Assembly: GCA_013398015.1 (NCBI GenBank)
Contig: VZRR01009912.1
Location: forward strand, 248,001 to 312,000
Direction of reading: 5' to 3'
From: Oreocharis arfaki
Lineage: Eukaryota; Chordata; Aves; Passeriformes; Paramythiidae
Length of the DNA stretch: 64,000 nt
Shown: positions 52,756 to 63,756 of the stretch, in pieces
Position numbering within the stretch: position 1 is the first letter of the stretch
Layout: every line of letters begins with the position of its first letter
Notes under the pieces: model-generated
The model's input: the letters and a program-made list of their open reading frames with translations, nothing else
Database searches by the model: none
Told to the model about the DNA's origin: nothing
Made by a program: the position numbers and the translations under genes

Positions 52756-55700
52756 GTGCGCGGTGCCCGCGGGCCGGGCGGGGAGCGGGGATGCGCCGCC
52801 GGGGCTGCTCCGCGGGCGAGGGGCGGCTCACCGGCGTCCCCTTCTCTTGCAGCTGGGCGACATGGTGACCAGGCAGGCGCTGAAGGGGAGGGAGACGGCT
52901 GCTTTGCTGAGAGGGATCTTCAAAGGTGGGTGATGTGTGAGCTGCGCTCGGGGGGCTGCGGCCCCAGCCCCGCTGGGTGCAGCCCGTGCGCAGCAGCAGC
53001 AGCACAGGGAGGTGCCACTTTTGGTTAAAAAAACCGCTCGTCAGGGCTGTCACAGGGAAGCACGACCTCCAAAAGTACATGCGGGGAGATAGCAAACTGG
53101 ACTAGAGCTATGATGGGCCCGTGGTAAGTGCGATGTGCTTTTGAGAGCCCTTAGGTGTAGGACTTAGCTGGCCAGGGGAGAACTAATTGCTAAGCTGGTT
53201 GTTCTCAAAATTTTGACATTTCCTGATCTCCGGCAGCAGGCTGAGTGAACCACAGGATGTGATAACAGGTTGGCCGACTGCTTTATCCAAGTATCTCATT
53301 TCCTGTGCTCTGGGGGGTTTTTTTATTAGTTTTGTCAGACGTAAAATAGGGAGTTGCAGCCAGGTGACAGGTTATCACTGCTGACTCCCTGTAGTTAAGC
53401 AACACGTTGTTACTTGCATAACTTTTTTTGCCATTGTTTTGTCCCTCTGTTTGCTTGCTGTAAGGCTCCCCCTGTTCCCAGAGAAGTGGTGTTCTCAGGA
53501 GGCTCCAGGTTTACAAGCACTGCATCCCACTAGTGGAGTCGGGGGACCTACATTTGGGCAAGGTGTCTGAAATCATAGGACTGCTGATGCTGGAGGTAAA
53601 GCTCCTTTGGGCTGGCTTTCCTGGGCTCTGCTGAGTATAATTTAATATATAAATTGAGATACTTCACTAAGCCACTGAGGAGAATTAGTTGTATCCTTTC
53701 CATGGATCTTCCCTAGACTAAGTTAGCTGGTATTGGAATTGGCTCTATGTGTGAATTTGATTATCTTTAGAAATTTAGTCTTGGGCTCAAAACTCTAAAC
53801 CTACAATCACATCATCTTGATTTATCACTCTGTTCGATAAAGGACAGTACAAAACAGATCTCAGGGCTTAATTCTCCTTTAAAGGGAACATTTCCCTGTA
53901 AGAAATTCTGTCTTCTGCTGGTTTTGGCGACAGTTTGGGTGTGTGTGTGGAATTCTGTGCACTGCCTCACTGTTGTGTGTTCTCCCAGGCCCGCCAGCTG
54001 CCAGGCCACGCGTTGGCCGAGCTTGCCAACCTGTTTGTGGATGTTATTAAAGGCGGCAGCCTGACCAACGGGAAATCCTTGGAGCTGTTTTCCACTGTTC
54101 TCACTGCACTGGCCAGTTCGAAGGAGAACCTGGCTTACGGGAAAGGTAACCCCTATCAGCTCCTTCTCTGCAGCTTGTCCTCCCTTCCTCTGGAATCAGC
54201 TCCTAAGACTTTTGCTTTTTCAGGTGAACTGAATGGGGAAGAGTTTAAGAAACAGCTGATAAATACCCTCTGCTCCAGCAAGTACGTACATCTGCCAGCT
54301 CTTGGTTGCGTGGCAAAACGTTGTGTTTCACATTGTGCTTGGAGAAAAGGATCACCATGAGCTGTGTGTCCTGTCATCCTTGAATCTGTGCCCTCTGTGA
54401 CAGTGTCTTCTCTAGCTGGGAAGGCAGGGCAGCACCCTGTTCCCAAATCCTGTGAGACTGTTGCATGAACTGGTCTCAGGAAGTCCTTGTTTTTACTCCT
54501 TTTCTGGTGTTTGTTGTTAGAGGGGCTGGGGCAGTTCAGAACTGTGTAAACGTGGGCGGTTAGATTGGTGCTGATGATTTCTGGCTTCTAATTTTAGTAT
54601 CAGAATGTAACAGGGAAATGGTGACACTGAATAATTGTGTCGGAGGGAAGAGCTAGATGATAATCCTGCTTTCTCTCAACCTTCCAACACATCTTTGTTT
54701 TACCAGGTGGGATCCTCAGTGTGTAATACATCTTGCCAACATGTTCAGGTAATTCCTCTTGCCTTCAGCATCACCACTGCCTTGTGCTGTGGTCGTGTCT
54801 GTGTCCTGTTTCACGAGTAGTTTGGGGCAGGTACAAATGGGAGGTCTGACCATACCAGGCACAGCCCCATGGATGGTTGGCCAATGAGCATCCACACTGG
54901 ATCCACTGGACACAAAACACATCTGGGAATGGCATCATGGTTTTTATTCTGTGTGTGAGTGAGCCTTGGCAAATAAACAATATATTAATGAAAAAAAAAA
55001 TCTTTGTTTCAACAGGGATATTCCACTATCAGGAGAGGAGCTGCAGTTTGTGGTGGAAAAGGTCCTTAGGATGTTCTCCAAATTAGACCTGCAGGAAATT
55101 CCCCCTCTGGTCTATCAGCTGCTGCTGCTTTCTGCAAAGGTAAAAGCTTACAGGAGCTGGATTTCCCTGAAGTTTATACCGTCAGAAAAAAAATGTCCAG
55201 ACTGATCTGTAGTCTGGATTTTGGCAGGGATTCTGATTGTTCCCAAACCATGCTGCAGGGACACAACAGGACATCAGCAGGTTTTGTTTGCTCTCCCTCT
55301 AGCCTGAAGAAGCTGAGTGCTCAGAGAAAGATGGGATCTTGGTCTTCTTGTGGGAAAAGAAGCAAACCTTTGGGAAATAAGGGATGAGCACAGACCTAGC
55401 AGACAGCAGAGAGGACTGGGTTTTTTCAGTGTGGTTTTGCTCACTCTCTGTGATCTGCATGCTGTAGTAATAGCTCATGCACTGTGATTGTCTGCTGGGC
55501 TGTAGTCTGACTTGTACTGGGAATGTGTCATCTCCTGTGCTCTTCTGCAGAGCAGAGACTGCCAGGGACATCTCTGCCCTTTGACAGGGTGATCTGGCTC
55601 TTTTGCTTGCTTCATTTGTGACCGAGTCAGTGCCAAAATGATCCAAAGACAAATTATATGTGTGTTATAGAGGGTCATTTGGGTCCACTGGACAAAATAT

Positions 55701-58700
55701 ATTGTTAGATTTAAGGTTGGGAGTTTGAAAGCCTTCCCAATTGATTAAAACATAAAGGATCCTTTCTAATTAATAACAGCTTCAGAAAAAGAAAAGACAA
55801 TCAGAACATCTGAGAGCTTGAGTTTCTTCCAGTTCTTCAATAATGCAGTCAAAAGAAATATGCAAACTGGAAATCTGGAAATGAGCCATACAGGAGCCCT
55901 CCCCTGCCTTAGCAATTTATGGGGGGAAGTGAAGGATACCCTGAGATTTGTGATAGGTGTGGGAATAGAATATCGTTTTCTGGGATACTGCAGGCCTTGC
56001 AATGGCTTAATGTGATGTCCTGCCTTGCAGGGCAGTAAGAAGACTGTTTTGGAAGGAATCATCAGTTTTTTCAATCAGCTGGATAAGAGACAGAAGGAAG
56101 AACAGAGGGTTCCACAGTAAGTTCTTGCTCTGCCACCCCCTTTCTTCACTGCCTGGGCGTTTGTAGTCACACTGGTCCTGCCCAGGGCTCCTTGAATTTG
56201 GACAGTTAAACCTTGTACAAGAAAGAACATTCTCCTTGATCCGTAAGGAATGATTCCTGGCTTTGGGTGGCATGTTATTTTCTGGTAAAACTTACAGGTC
56301 ACTGGACCTTGAGGTAGCCACAATGCCCCTGGACCAGCTCCGCCACGTGGAAGGCACCGTTATCCTCCACATTGTTTGTGTCATCAACCTGGACCAGGAC
56401 CTAGGCGAGGAGCTAATTAGACATCTGAAGGTATGGCAGAGATGGAGCAGGCATCATTCTTGAAGATATTGAAGCAGGGTTTAAAAATTTTGTTTATTAT
56501 CTGGACGAGGGATTTAATAATTTTTATGATTGTAGTCACGTTCTCTTTAGCGAGGGCTGTGGTGCGTTTGAAGAGACATGTGCCTGGTGGCTTCCTGAGT
56601 TTCCAGGGTGTTTCAGTGGAAGATTACAAGCTTTCTCACTGCTCCTTGCTGTTTCCTAGGCTGAGCAACAGAAGGACCCTGGTAGAGCCCTGTGTCCCTT
56701 CAGCGTGGCTCTTCTGCTGTCGGTTGCTGTAAAACACAGACTGCAAGAGCAGGTATGTGCTTGGTAAGCTGGCAGAGAGCTTCCATGGGGATGCACTCTG
56801 CACTCCCTGTGAAGGAAAGGAAGCATGGTGAGGTCATAGTCCCATCAGAATTAGGCTTAAAATGGCTTCAGGATGCTCTTGGGTAGGCAATTAGGTCATT
56901 GGTGTGCTGTACTTCACTGAACACTGCAAAAGACCCCAGAGCAATATCACAGTTTTCCAGAGCAGTGATTCCTGTGGGTTGGTATTGTAGGGTGAGAAGA
57001 AAAGCAGTCTTATTTTTCTAATGTTCTGGCTCTGTGGTGGCCACATGAAGAGCATCTGGCAGCAAGTTACCCTCCTTGAGGCACTTAATGAGACTGGTGT
57101 ATTTGTCCTGACAAAGAAGTGAGTTAAGGATTTTGGCAGGCTGTACTGGAACTTGTGTCTGGCTGGTGCTCTTACTGGAACATACCCAAGACTATACAGG
57201 TCCCATTTCAAAGATCATTTCCTCACACTTAATGATTTCGTGTTCCAGATATTTGATTTCTTGAAAACATCAATCACGAGAAGCTGCAAGGACCTGCAGT
57301 TCCTTCAGGCCTCCAAGTTTCTGCAGGATTTGTTTCCTCAACAATATGATATAACTGCTGTCATTCTGGAAGTGGTGAAAAATAGGTGAGTTGCTGCCAC
57401 GTGCTGCAGAACGTTCAGTGAGCTTTGGGAGTGGGGAGAGCTTCAGCCTTGCTGGAACACTCTGGGATGCTAAATACTTCTGACCATGTGCCGGCAGGGA
57501 TCAATGTCAAGATCCAAAGGTTTTATCCCAGTTTTATATTAGCGAATTAAAAAAAACCTCAACAACATGCGGCTGTGTAAATCTGCTCCTTCTGCCTCAA
57601 ATCTCAGGGTCTGGTGGTACAAAGGACTAAACTGATCAGGGCCTAATCTGCAGTGTGAGTCATGCTGCTGGCTGTAGCTTGTGTTCTGATCGAGGGATGA
57701 GGAATAGGTTCACTGTTTAATCTGATTCGCTGGTTAGTCCTTTAAACATCCTGTGGGATAGCTGTGGTCTGTCACCAGCTGCCCTTCAGTTTGATGGGAG
57801 GCATTCCTCTCCTCTTTCTCTCCAACTGGTAGATCTTGGCATCAGTAGGATACTCGTGCATCCCAGCTGTAGCCTGCTGTTGTGTTCAGATCCAGGCCTG
57901 AGTGCACATCATTCCCCATGGCTAGGAAACCTTTGGGCTGGAAAGGAATTCTCCTGGTGGAGAACCAGGACTGCAAAGGTGTGCTGAGCCTCTGTCCCTC
58001 AGCCCAAGGACAGTCATAGGGTTGTGAGGGTTGTCATCTTCCCTGCTGTCATCAAGGGTCTCTCACTGCTGCTTTGGACCCTGGAATGACTGCAGATTTT
58101 ACCTCAGACAGCTCTAATCTAAACTTTTCTGTGCCTAAGTTGTTTCTTCCCTCATCCATTTAATGTTTCCCTCAGTGCATTTGGCTGGGACCACGTTACA
58201 CAGGGCCTGGTGGATCTTGGCTTCAGCCTAATGGAATCCTATGAACCAAAAAAGCCCTTTGGAGGAAAAGCTGCTGATAACAGCTGTGGCCTTTCAAAAA
58301 TGCCAGCCCAGCAAGCTTGCAGACTGGGAGCAAGTATCCTTCTGGAAACATTTAAGGTACTGTATGTTTTGAAGAAGGTTTGGGGTTTTTTTGGTGGAGG
58401 GAGAACAAATTGTTCTTATTCTCTCTTGGTAAATGGTGTCAAAACCTTACCTGCTGTATCCATTGTGAGTGTTTTGCAAACAATACTAGATTTTGTCTCC
58501 TATTTGCCCCTTTCCAGCTGGGAGAGGCCATCTTCTTGAAGATCTAATTCTAATCTGTTCCAGCTGTCATGATACATGTGTAATCCCTATTACAGTTTCC
58601 AAGAAACTGGAGAGGTAGAGAAGGTGGAGAAATTCAGAGGTACAAATGAAATCTGACAAGGTGGGATTGAAACCCATTCACCTTCACCAAACTGGAAAAT

Positions 58701-61700
58701 TTTCATCCCGTAGATGATTGGAGCCATTATGTCCTGGGTGTCCTGTGTGTGCCCTGATGTGCTGGTTCTGATTGTCCTGGGATGAAATCTGGATCAATCT
58801 GTATGGACTTAGCTGAAAGGGGGTTTCTGGTGACCATCCTTGCTTACCTGTCAGATCTGGATTTGCTTTGTACTGTACAGTGCCTGTGCTGTGAAGTACA
58901 GGAATATCTTAAAAGTTTTGATTTTTATTTATTATTCTCTCTCATTCAGGTTCATGAGCCCATCAGAAGTGATATTCTTGAGCAGGTCCTGAACAGAGTC
59001 CTCACAAAAGCAGCGTCTCCTGTCAGCCACTTCATAGGTAACAGGAGAGAGAGAAAAATGTGCCCTGCTCTGTGTGCAGTCACAACATAGCTCCTCAAAA
59101 CACATTACAGAATCACAGAACTGGGTTTGGGTTGGATAGGACCTTTGAAGGTCATCTAGTCTACTGCCTTGTAATGAGCATGGAGATCTTCCACTAGACC
59201 GGGTTGCTCAGAGCCCCTTCCAGCCTGACCTTGAGTGTTTCCAGGGATGGGGCATCCACCCCCTCTCTGGGCAACCTGTGCCGATGTTTCACCACACTCA
59301 CTGTAAAAATTTTCTTCTTCATCTCCACTCTGAGTCTACCTTCTTTTAGTTCAAACTTATTAGCCCTATTCTTATCACAACAGCTACTGATAAAAAGTCT
59401 GTCCCCATCTTATAAACCCCATTGGAGTACCAAAGGGCTACAACAAGGTCTCCCCAAAGCCTTTGCTTCTCCAGGCTGACCAACCCCAGCTCTCTCAGCC
59501 CATCTCAATAGCAGAGGTGCTCCAGCCCTCTGAGCATTTTTGTGCCCCTCTGGACCTGCTCCAACAGGTCTCTGTCCTGCTTGTGCTGAGGACCCCCGAG
59601 CTGCACACAGTACTCCAAGGGGGCTCTAACAAGAGTGGAGTAGAGGGGGAGAATCCTCTCCCTCAACTTGCTGGCCAAGCTGCTTTTGATGCAGCCCAGG
59701 ATGTGATTTGGTTTCTGAAGCTCCTGCTGAAGTGACCTGAAGTCAAGAAAATCAGTTGTTCCTTCTCCTCTGACTGAGGTATCAGCTGCATCAGATTGCC
59801 TTGTATTCATCACAAGTGAAAAATATGTTTGCAGGCAGTTGCCATGGAACAGCTGACGCACAGAAAGCCAGAATCATCAGTCAGTTGCCTGTTCCACGTT
59901 CCCAGCCCTGCCTCTCATCGTCCTTGGGCTTGGGAGTCACTGGGGCTGCTGGGATGTCAGTGCTGCAGCCTCTTCCCTTACACCTCAGTGCCCTCTGCTG
60001 GGGTGAGGCCCTTCAACTGGGCTGGGAGCATTTTCAACATTTGGTGCCTGCAGTAGACTCAGTTTTTTGATGCTCATCTTATTGTGACCTCTCTGTGTAG
60101 TGGAAGGTCTTTGATTAGTCTGTAATTGTTAGCTCTACAGACATCTTCAGCTCAGGCTTTTTTGGCCCCTTGGCATCAGCTGTTCTTTTTGTCCTTTTGT
60201 TTTTCAGATTTGCTGTCCAATATTGTTGTGTCTGCTCCTCTCGTGCTTCAGACTTCATCCTCCAAAGTCACAGAGACCTTTGACAATTTGTCCTTTCTGC
60301 CCATCGACACCGTGCAAGGGCTCCTCCGGGCAGTACAGGTAAAGCTTTGCATTTCTCCATGGATATCCTTGCTAGTTTAGTTCCAGTGACAGCTCTGGGC
60401 CACAATTATATGCATGGTCTGATAACCCTCCTCGTGAAATAAGCCTTCGTTCTGTGCTGTGGCTTGTTCGGTGTAGCATGGAGCTGTTCTTCAAGCATGG
60501 GTTTGCATGTGCCCTCTGGCAAAAAGCATATGGTGTGGGACCAGAACTGCTCTGTGCTGACCTCTCATCTGGAAGATGCCCAGATGCTGCACCCTGTATA
60601 AAACTAAGTCTACAGTGTTTAGCTGAACAGCTGTAGCTGTCACGTTGATATTTCTCCTTCCAAGCTCCATGTCAGTATTCCTCTTTGCCTGGGCTGAGAT
60701 ATTGCCCTGGTGTTTTAACTTCTACCTGCTTTGTCCAGCCTGGGCATAACAGTTATTTTCCCAAAGCCTTGCACTGTGTCCTCACTAACCTGCTAAGGTG
60801 TCTCACTGCCACAGCTCTATGGGTTTTCTTGTCTATTTTAAAATGTTTTGGTTCTCCTACTGTACTGACGACAGTACTGGAAATGCAGGGCCAGATGGGC
60901 CTGAGGAAGATGAGCTCATATGCCCCAAGGGCTTGGCATGCCTTAGTGCTTTTCTCTCCAAAGGTTATTTTCCTTTCCAGCCTCTGCTCAAAGTCAGCAT
61001 GTCAGTGAGGGACTCCCTGATACTTGTTCTCCAAAAAGCCATCTTTTCCAGGTAAGCTGGGGAGGGGATTCTTTGAAAAAATTTCTACAGCTCATTTATG
61101 GTTTTGGAGCAGAACTATTTTTTATTTTTGCCAAGTATCTACTTACTGTGTTCTTCCCATAACTAGATAATGACATTTCCTGTCCCTTTAGCCTGGAACT
61201 GTGGTACAGTCGCAGCTCCAGTGAACTGAGACACAAATCCCAACCCCCAGCTGAATGAATGGGCTTTGCAAGTTCAGAAAGCTGTTGAGAACTCCAAATA
61301 CATAGGCAAAATGAAAACCAGTTCCAACATGTGTCTAGCACAGCTGAGTACATCCAAGAAGGGTCTGGAAGGAGCCACTGATCAGAATGCTGAGCTGCCA
61401 CGTTGCCTCTGATCCCCTTACAAGGTGTTGTCTTGGTCATGCTTTGAGCAAACCATCCTGCTGTGGTTGTAGACTGGTATTTGTTGGCCAGTGGCTGCCT
61501 GGTTATGAATATAGAATTCAAAATTCAGGATTATTTTTCAAAGCAAGGGACTTAGTCTTGGGAAAGACAGGGGGGAAAGCAAAACAGTAGGTTTTTTGTT
61601 GGGAATTTTCCAACTCTGATGTCTGTGAGACTCTCACAGCTTTCAAGGGACACTTAACACTTGTGTCTTGGCCTGGGCACTCTGTGAGTGTGAGCATTGT

Positions 61701-63756
61701 AAGGACAGAAGGGAAATTGGATATTGTGAGAGTGTAGAGCAAGGGAGTTCCCAACAAACTGCCAAGCTCTCTTAACTGTGTGGGACTGTTCTGCCCTTTT
61801 GGGAAATACATTTGTACAGGGCCCAGTCACTCTGTACTTGTGGCCTTTTTTTCGTTGCTGAGTTGATATTTGATGTGCTTCTGAGCTTCTTGCTTCCATG
61901 TTTCCTTATGTCACCCTCTTTCCTGTCCCGATTCCCAGGCAGCTCGATGCTCGTAAAGCTGCAGTCGCTGGCTTTTTGCTCCTATTAAGAAATTTTAAGG
62001 TTCTGGGCAGCTTGTCCTCTTCCCAGTGCAGCCAGGCCATTGGTGCCACGCAGGTAAGTGCTGTTCTGCAGCCCCTGTGTGGACATGTGAGACAGTCTGG
62101 TGTCTAATATGCACTCTTTGAAACAACTCAACAGGGGAGGGTTCCCCCAGGATGGAAATACAGCTTTAGTAAGGATTAGTCCTGGATATCCAGCAAGGAT
62201 TTCCTTCCTGGAAGTAAAGCTTTGGAGGAGTGCAGTGTGCAAAGAGAAGCTGGCCTAGAGATGTTGCTTCTCAGAGTTATTCTCTCTTACAGCACCAGTG
62301 TTCTGGGGAGCATTCCCACTGCTCCATGACAACGATGAGGAGCCTGGCAGCACAAGGACTATCTCAGTGATTGTTCAGGGGCCAGACCCTTATCACCTTG
62401 CTCCTGCACTGGTGATGTTGTGACCAGTATAACGTGACTAATGTTCCTTCTCAGGTCCAGGCAGATGTTCATGCCTGCTATAATTCTGCAGCTAATGAGG
62501 CCTTCTGCCTAGAAATCCTGGGCAGCCTGAGGCGGTGTTTGAGCCAGCAAGCAGACGTTCGACTCATGTTATATGAGGTAAACGTGGTTTTTTCTGTCTC
62601 TTAAACAGCCACAAGCTCTTCTGTGGTCTGATTCTTCTCTAGCCTCAGGTAAATAACAGTTGTGTTACTGTGAAAAACAGCCTTTCAGCTCAGTTTTGGT
62701 CTTCATGGGACGTGTGTGCGGTGTTTTCAATCCTTCTGCTGCGTTTCTTTTGCCTTTTTTTTTTTTTTTTTTGACCATTATAAACCCACAGACACGTTGA
62801 TGTATCTTCTTCAGCTCATGCATTGTTTAAGAGCAAAAATATGTCAGAGTCTGTCTTGCTGTGGTAGGGCCTAGGGAATGGGAAGCATGTTTGATGCCCT
62901 GTGAGGGGAGGTGGTGAAACAGGCATTGGGTAGATGTGGAGCTGTTGAGAGTTAATTATGGGCTCCAAAGAAAACCTTGTCTGGAGAGTATGGAGGAACT
63001 TCCTTAGATCCTGCATCAAGGATCTGTCTTTCCTCCTCTTCCTTTCCAAGTTTCTGTAAAAGCTTGGCTGTCCTTAGGTCTGTTGTGGCAGGTCTGTTAC
63101 AAAGGGCCATTTTTGGGTGCATTTCTTAGGCTGTGTTGTAACCATGGGGTACCACCTTGAGGAAAAAAACCTGTACAGGTCAGAGAGATTTTGTTTCCTT
63201 CCCGTCTTGGGTTGGATTGACCTTTGGTGAGCTGCAAGTTCTGGGTGTGTTCGTCACTGTTGCTGGAAAACTTGTGCTTGCTTTATCCATCCACTGAGTT
63301 TTCTCAGTCTGCAGGATCTGTTGCCTCCTACAGTTTCCCCACTGCCTTGTTTTGCCTTTGAAGCAGGATTTCACAGTTTGAAGTTGGATCCTGTGCTAGT
63401 GTTAAATAGCAGTGAAAGTCACTCTGGGCTTGATGCCACCGCTGCTAGGGAGATACAGCTTGTGAGAGGAGCCCTGTGAGGAAATTCATACTCTTTCTGA
63501 TTCATACCTTCTTTCTGTGGTGCCCTTGCCTTGCCAGGTACGGAGTTTTTCGCTGAGCACATTGTAACTTCCTCACGGTTCCTTGCGGTGCCAAAGTGTC
63601 GTTGCTGTCTTATGACGCCAACTCGTTATGCCCGTGGTTCATTTTCTCTGCTGTGTCAGCCAACCTGTCCTTCCTTCCTGTCTCCAGGGTTTTTATGATG
63701 TCCTTCGCAGGAACTCCCAGCTGGCCAGCTCTATAATGGAAACACTGTTGTCCCAG
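52672..63756 (+). CDS. FANCI: FANCI, Fanconi anaemia complementation group I protein (first 18 coding exons, 632 aa; truncated by window end)
   Basis: Coding exons: 52672-52755, 52853-52925, 53465-53595, 53989-54145, 54224-54281, 54707-54748, 55016-55139, 56031-56116, 56298-56430, 56660-56752, 57249-57385, 58176-58356, 58950-59037, 60208-60338, 60981-61051, 61939-62053, 62455-62577, 63688-63756. They join in frame to 1896 bases; the human protein is about 1330 aa, so about half is present. FANCI pairs with FANCD2 in the ID2 clamp on DNA at interstrand crosslinks and is monoubiquitinated by the FA core complex. The acceptor lysine falls at residue 525 (LVLQKAIF), matching human K523. SQ/TQ sites targeted by ATR-type kinases follow at S558, S561 and T567. 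The fold is an alpha-helical solenoid. The start is set by [10 protein letters not shown], matching human MDQKILSLAA. Confidence 0.97.
52853..52925 (+). CDS. FANCI: FANCI coding exon 2
   Basis: Acceptor TTGCAG. Encodes [18 protein letters not shown] then LRGIFK and the first base of Gly53. Donor GTGGGT. Confidence 0.94.
53465..53595 (+). CDS. FANCI: FANCI coding exon 3
   Basis: Acceptor TGTAAG (weak polypyrimidine tract). Encodes [19 protein letters not shown], then VESGDLH, then [10 protein letters not shown], to residue 96, exactly as in human. Donor GTAAAG. Confidence 0.94.
53989..54145 (+). CDS. FANCI: FANCI coding exon 4
   Basis: Acceptor TCCCAG, donor GTAACC. Encodes residues 97-148 and one base of Gly149, including [25 protein letters not shown] and KENLAYGK. 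Confidence 0.95.
54224..54281 (+). CDS. FANCI: FANCI coding exon 5
   Basis: Acceptor TTTCAG, donor GTACGT. Encodes [18 protein letters not shown] and two bases of Lys. The intron before it is only 78 bases. Confidence 0.95.
54707..54748 (+). CDS. FANCI: FANCI coding exon 6 (42-base exon)
   Basis: Acceptor ACCAG, donor GTAATT. Encodes [13 protein letters not shown] and parts of the flanking split Lys and Arg codons. Easily missed because it is so short, but needed to keep frame and match human WDQQYVIQLTSMF. Confidence 0.93.
55016..55139 (+). CDS. FANCI: FANCI coding exon 7
   Basis: Acceptor AACAG, donor GTAAAA. Encodes [20 protein letters not shown], then [20 protein letters not shown] and Lys223, the same residue number as in human. 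Confidence 0.95.
56031..56116 (+). CDS. FANCI: FANCI coding exon 8
   Basis: Acceptor TTGCAG, donor GTAAGT. Encodes [20 protein letters not shown], then QKEEQRVP and two bases of Gln. Confidence 0.94.
56298..56430 (+). CDS. FANCI: FANCI coding exon 9
   Basis: Acceptor TTACAG, donor GTATGG. Encodes [20 protein letters not shown] then [19 protein letters not shown] to HLK296. The junction region with exon 8 carries two more residues than human. Confidence 0.94.
56660..56752 (+). CDS. FANCI: FANCI coding exon 10
   Basis: Acceptor TCCTAG, donor GTATGT. 31 codons, [20 protein letters not shown] then [11 protein letters not shown], aligning with human VGQQGD through SPFSIALLLSV. Confidence 0.92.
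57249..57385 (+). CDS. FANCI: FANCI coding exon 11
   Basis: Acceptor TTCCAG, donor GTGAGT. Encodes [20 protein letters not shown], then [12 protein letters not shown], then AVILEVVKN and part of Ser. Confidence 0.95.
58176..58356 (+). CDS. FANCI: FANCI coding exon 12
   Basis: Acceptor CCTCAG, donor GTACTG. Encodes [20 protein letters not shown], then [15 protein letters not shown], then [14 protein letters not shown] to residue 433. It is the longest FANCI exon in the window, 181 bases. Confidence 0.95.
58950..59037 (+). CDS. FANCI: FANCI coding exon 13
   Basis: Acceptor ATTCAG, donor GTAACA. Encodes [20 protein letters not shown] then AASPVSHFI and one base of Asp. The CR1 insertion lies just downstream in the intron. 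Confidence 0.95.
59104..59735 (-). mobile_element. 5'-truncated CR1 LINE, antisense in FANCI intron 13
   Basis: On the minus strand the reverse-transcriptase C-terminal remnant is readable: [20 protein letters not shown], then [18 protein letters not shown], then [18 protein letters not shown]. The 3' UTR and an ATTCTGTG/ATTCTGTA tail (59121-59104) follow. The two 8-base tail units and the truncated 5' end are diagnostic of CR1. It carries indels relative to an intact ORF2 and is dead. Confidence 0.92.
60208..60338 (+). CDS. FANCI: FANCI coding exon 14
   Basis: Acceptor TTTCAG, donor GTAAAG. Encodes [20 protein letters not shown], then [19 protein letters not shown], to Gln506. Confidence 0.95.
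60981..61051 (+). CDS. FANCI: FANCI coding exon 15 (monoubiquitination-site exon)
   Basis: Acceptor TTCCAG, donor GTAAGC. Encodes [20 protein letters not shown] then IFS. The AAA at 61035-61037 is Lys525, equivalent to the human K523 ubiquitin acceptor; chicken FANCI uses the same number as I recall it. Confidence 0.96.
61939..62053 (+). CDS. FANCI: FANCI coding exon 16 (SQ/TQ cluster)
   Basis: Acceptor CCCAG, donor GTAAGT. Encodes [20 protein letters not shown], then [18 protein letters not shown]. The S558-Q, S561-Q and T567-Q motifs lie just after the ubiquitin site, as expected for the phospho-switch that activates the pathway. Confidence 0.96.
62455..62577 (+). CDS. FANCI: FANCI coding exon 17
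   Basis: A phase 0-0 exon of 41 codons, [20 protein letters not shown], then [20 protein letters not shown] and Glu. Acceptor TCTCAG, donor GTAAAC. Confidence 0.95.
62755..62772. repeat. T18 homopolymer
   Basis: Eighteen consecutive T in FANCI intron 17. Prone to length variation and sequencing error. Confidence 0.9.
63688..63756 (+). CDS. FANCI: FANCI coding exon 18 (last in window)
   Basis: Acceptor CTCCAG, donor GTAAAG. Encodes [20 protein letters not shown] then LSQ632. The open frame continuing to 63942 is intronic: it diverges at once from the family sequence expected after LLSQ. Confidence 0.94.

Larger units (their letters stand above)
52490..52850 (+). promoter_or_regulatory. FANCI: CpG island promoter of FANCI
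   Basis: Very CpG-dense sequence surrounds the FANCI start codon. Motifs include two GGCGGGAA E2F-like sites (52553-52560 and about 52612-52619), CTTCCGG of the ETS class (52606-52612) and TGACGC (52593-52598). There is no TATA box. E2F-type control would fit a replication-coupled repair gene. The transcription start probably lies between 52.58 and 52.67 kb. Confidence 0.7.
52756..63687 (+). other. FANCI: FANCI introns 1-17: content
   Basis: All introns are GT-AG. Those over 300 bases are 52926-53464, 53596-53988, 54282-54706, 55140-56030, 56753-57248, 57386-58175, 58357-58949, 59038-60207, 60339-60980, 61052-61938, 62054-62454 and 62578-63687. Apart from the CR1 at 59104-59735, the T18 run and a 12-base palindrome (63169-63180), I recognise no genes, RNA genes or repeats in them. 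Confidence 0.6.

Noticed and set aside
51928..53028. Open frame of 366 codons, plus strand
   Set aside because: It spans the CR1 fragment, the CpG island and FANCI exons 1-2 in another frame. It is long only because GC-rich DNA lacks stops, and it has no family resemblance.
52316..53095. Open frame of 259 codons, minus strand, antisense to the FANCI start
   Set aside because: Low-complexity Pro/Arg/Ala-rich product of the CpG island; contains antisense CR1.
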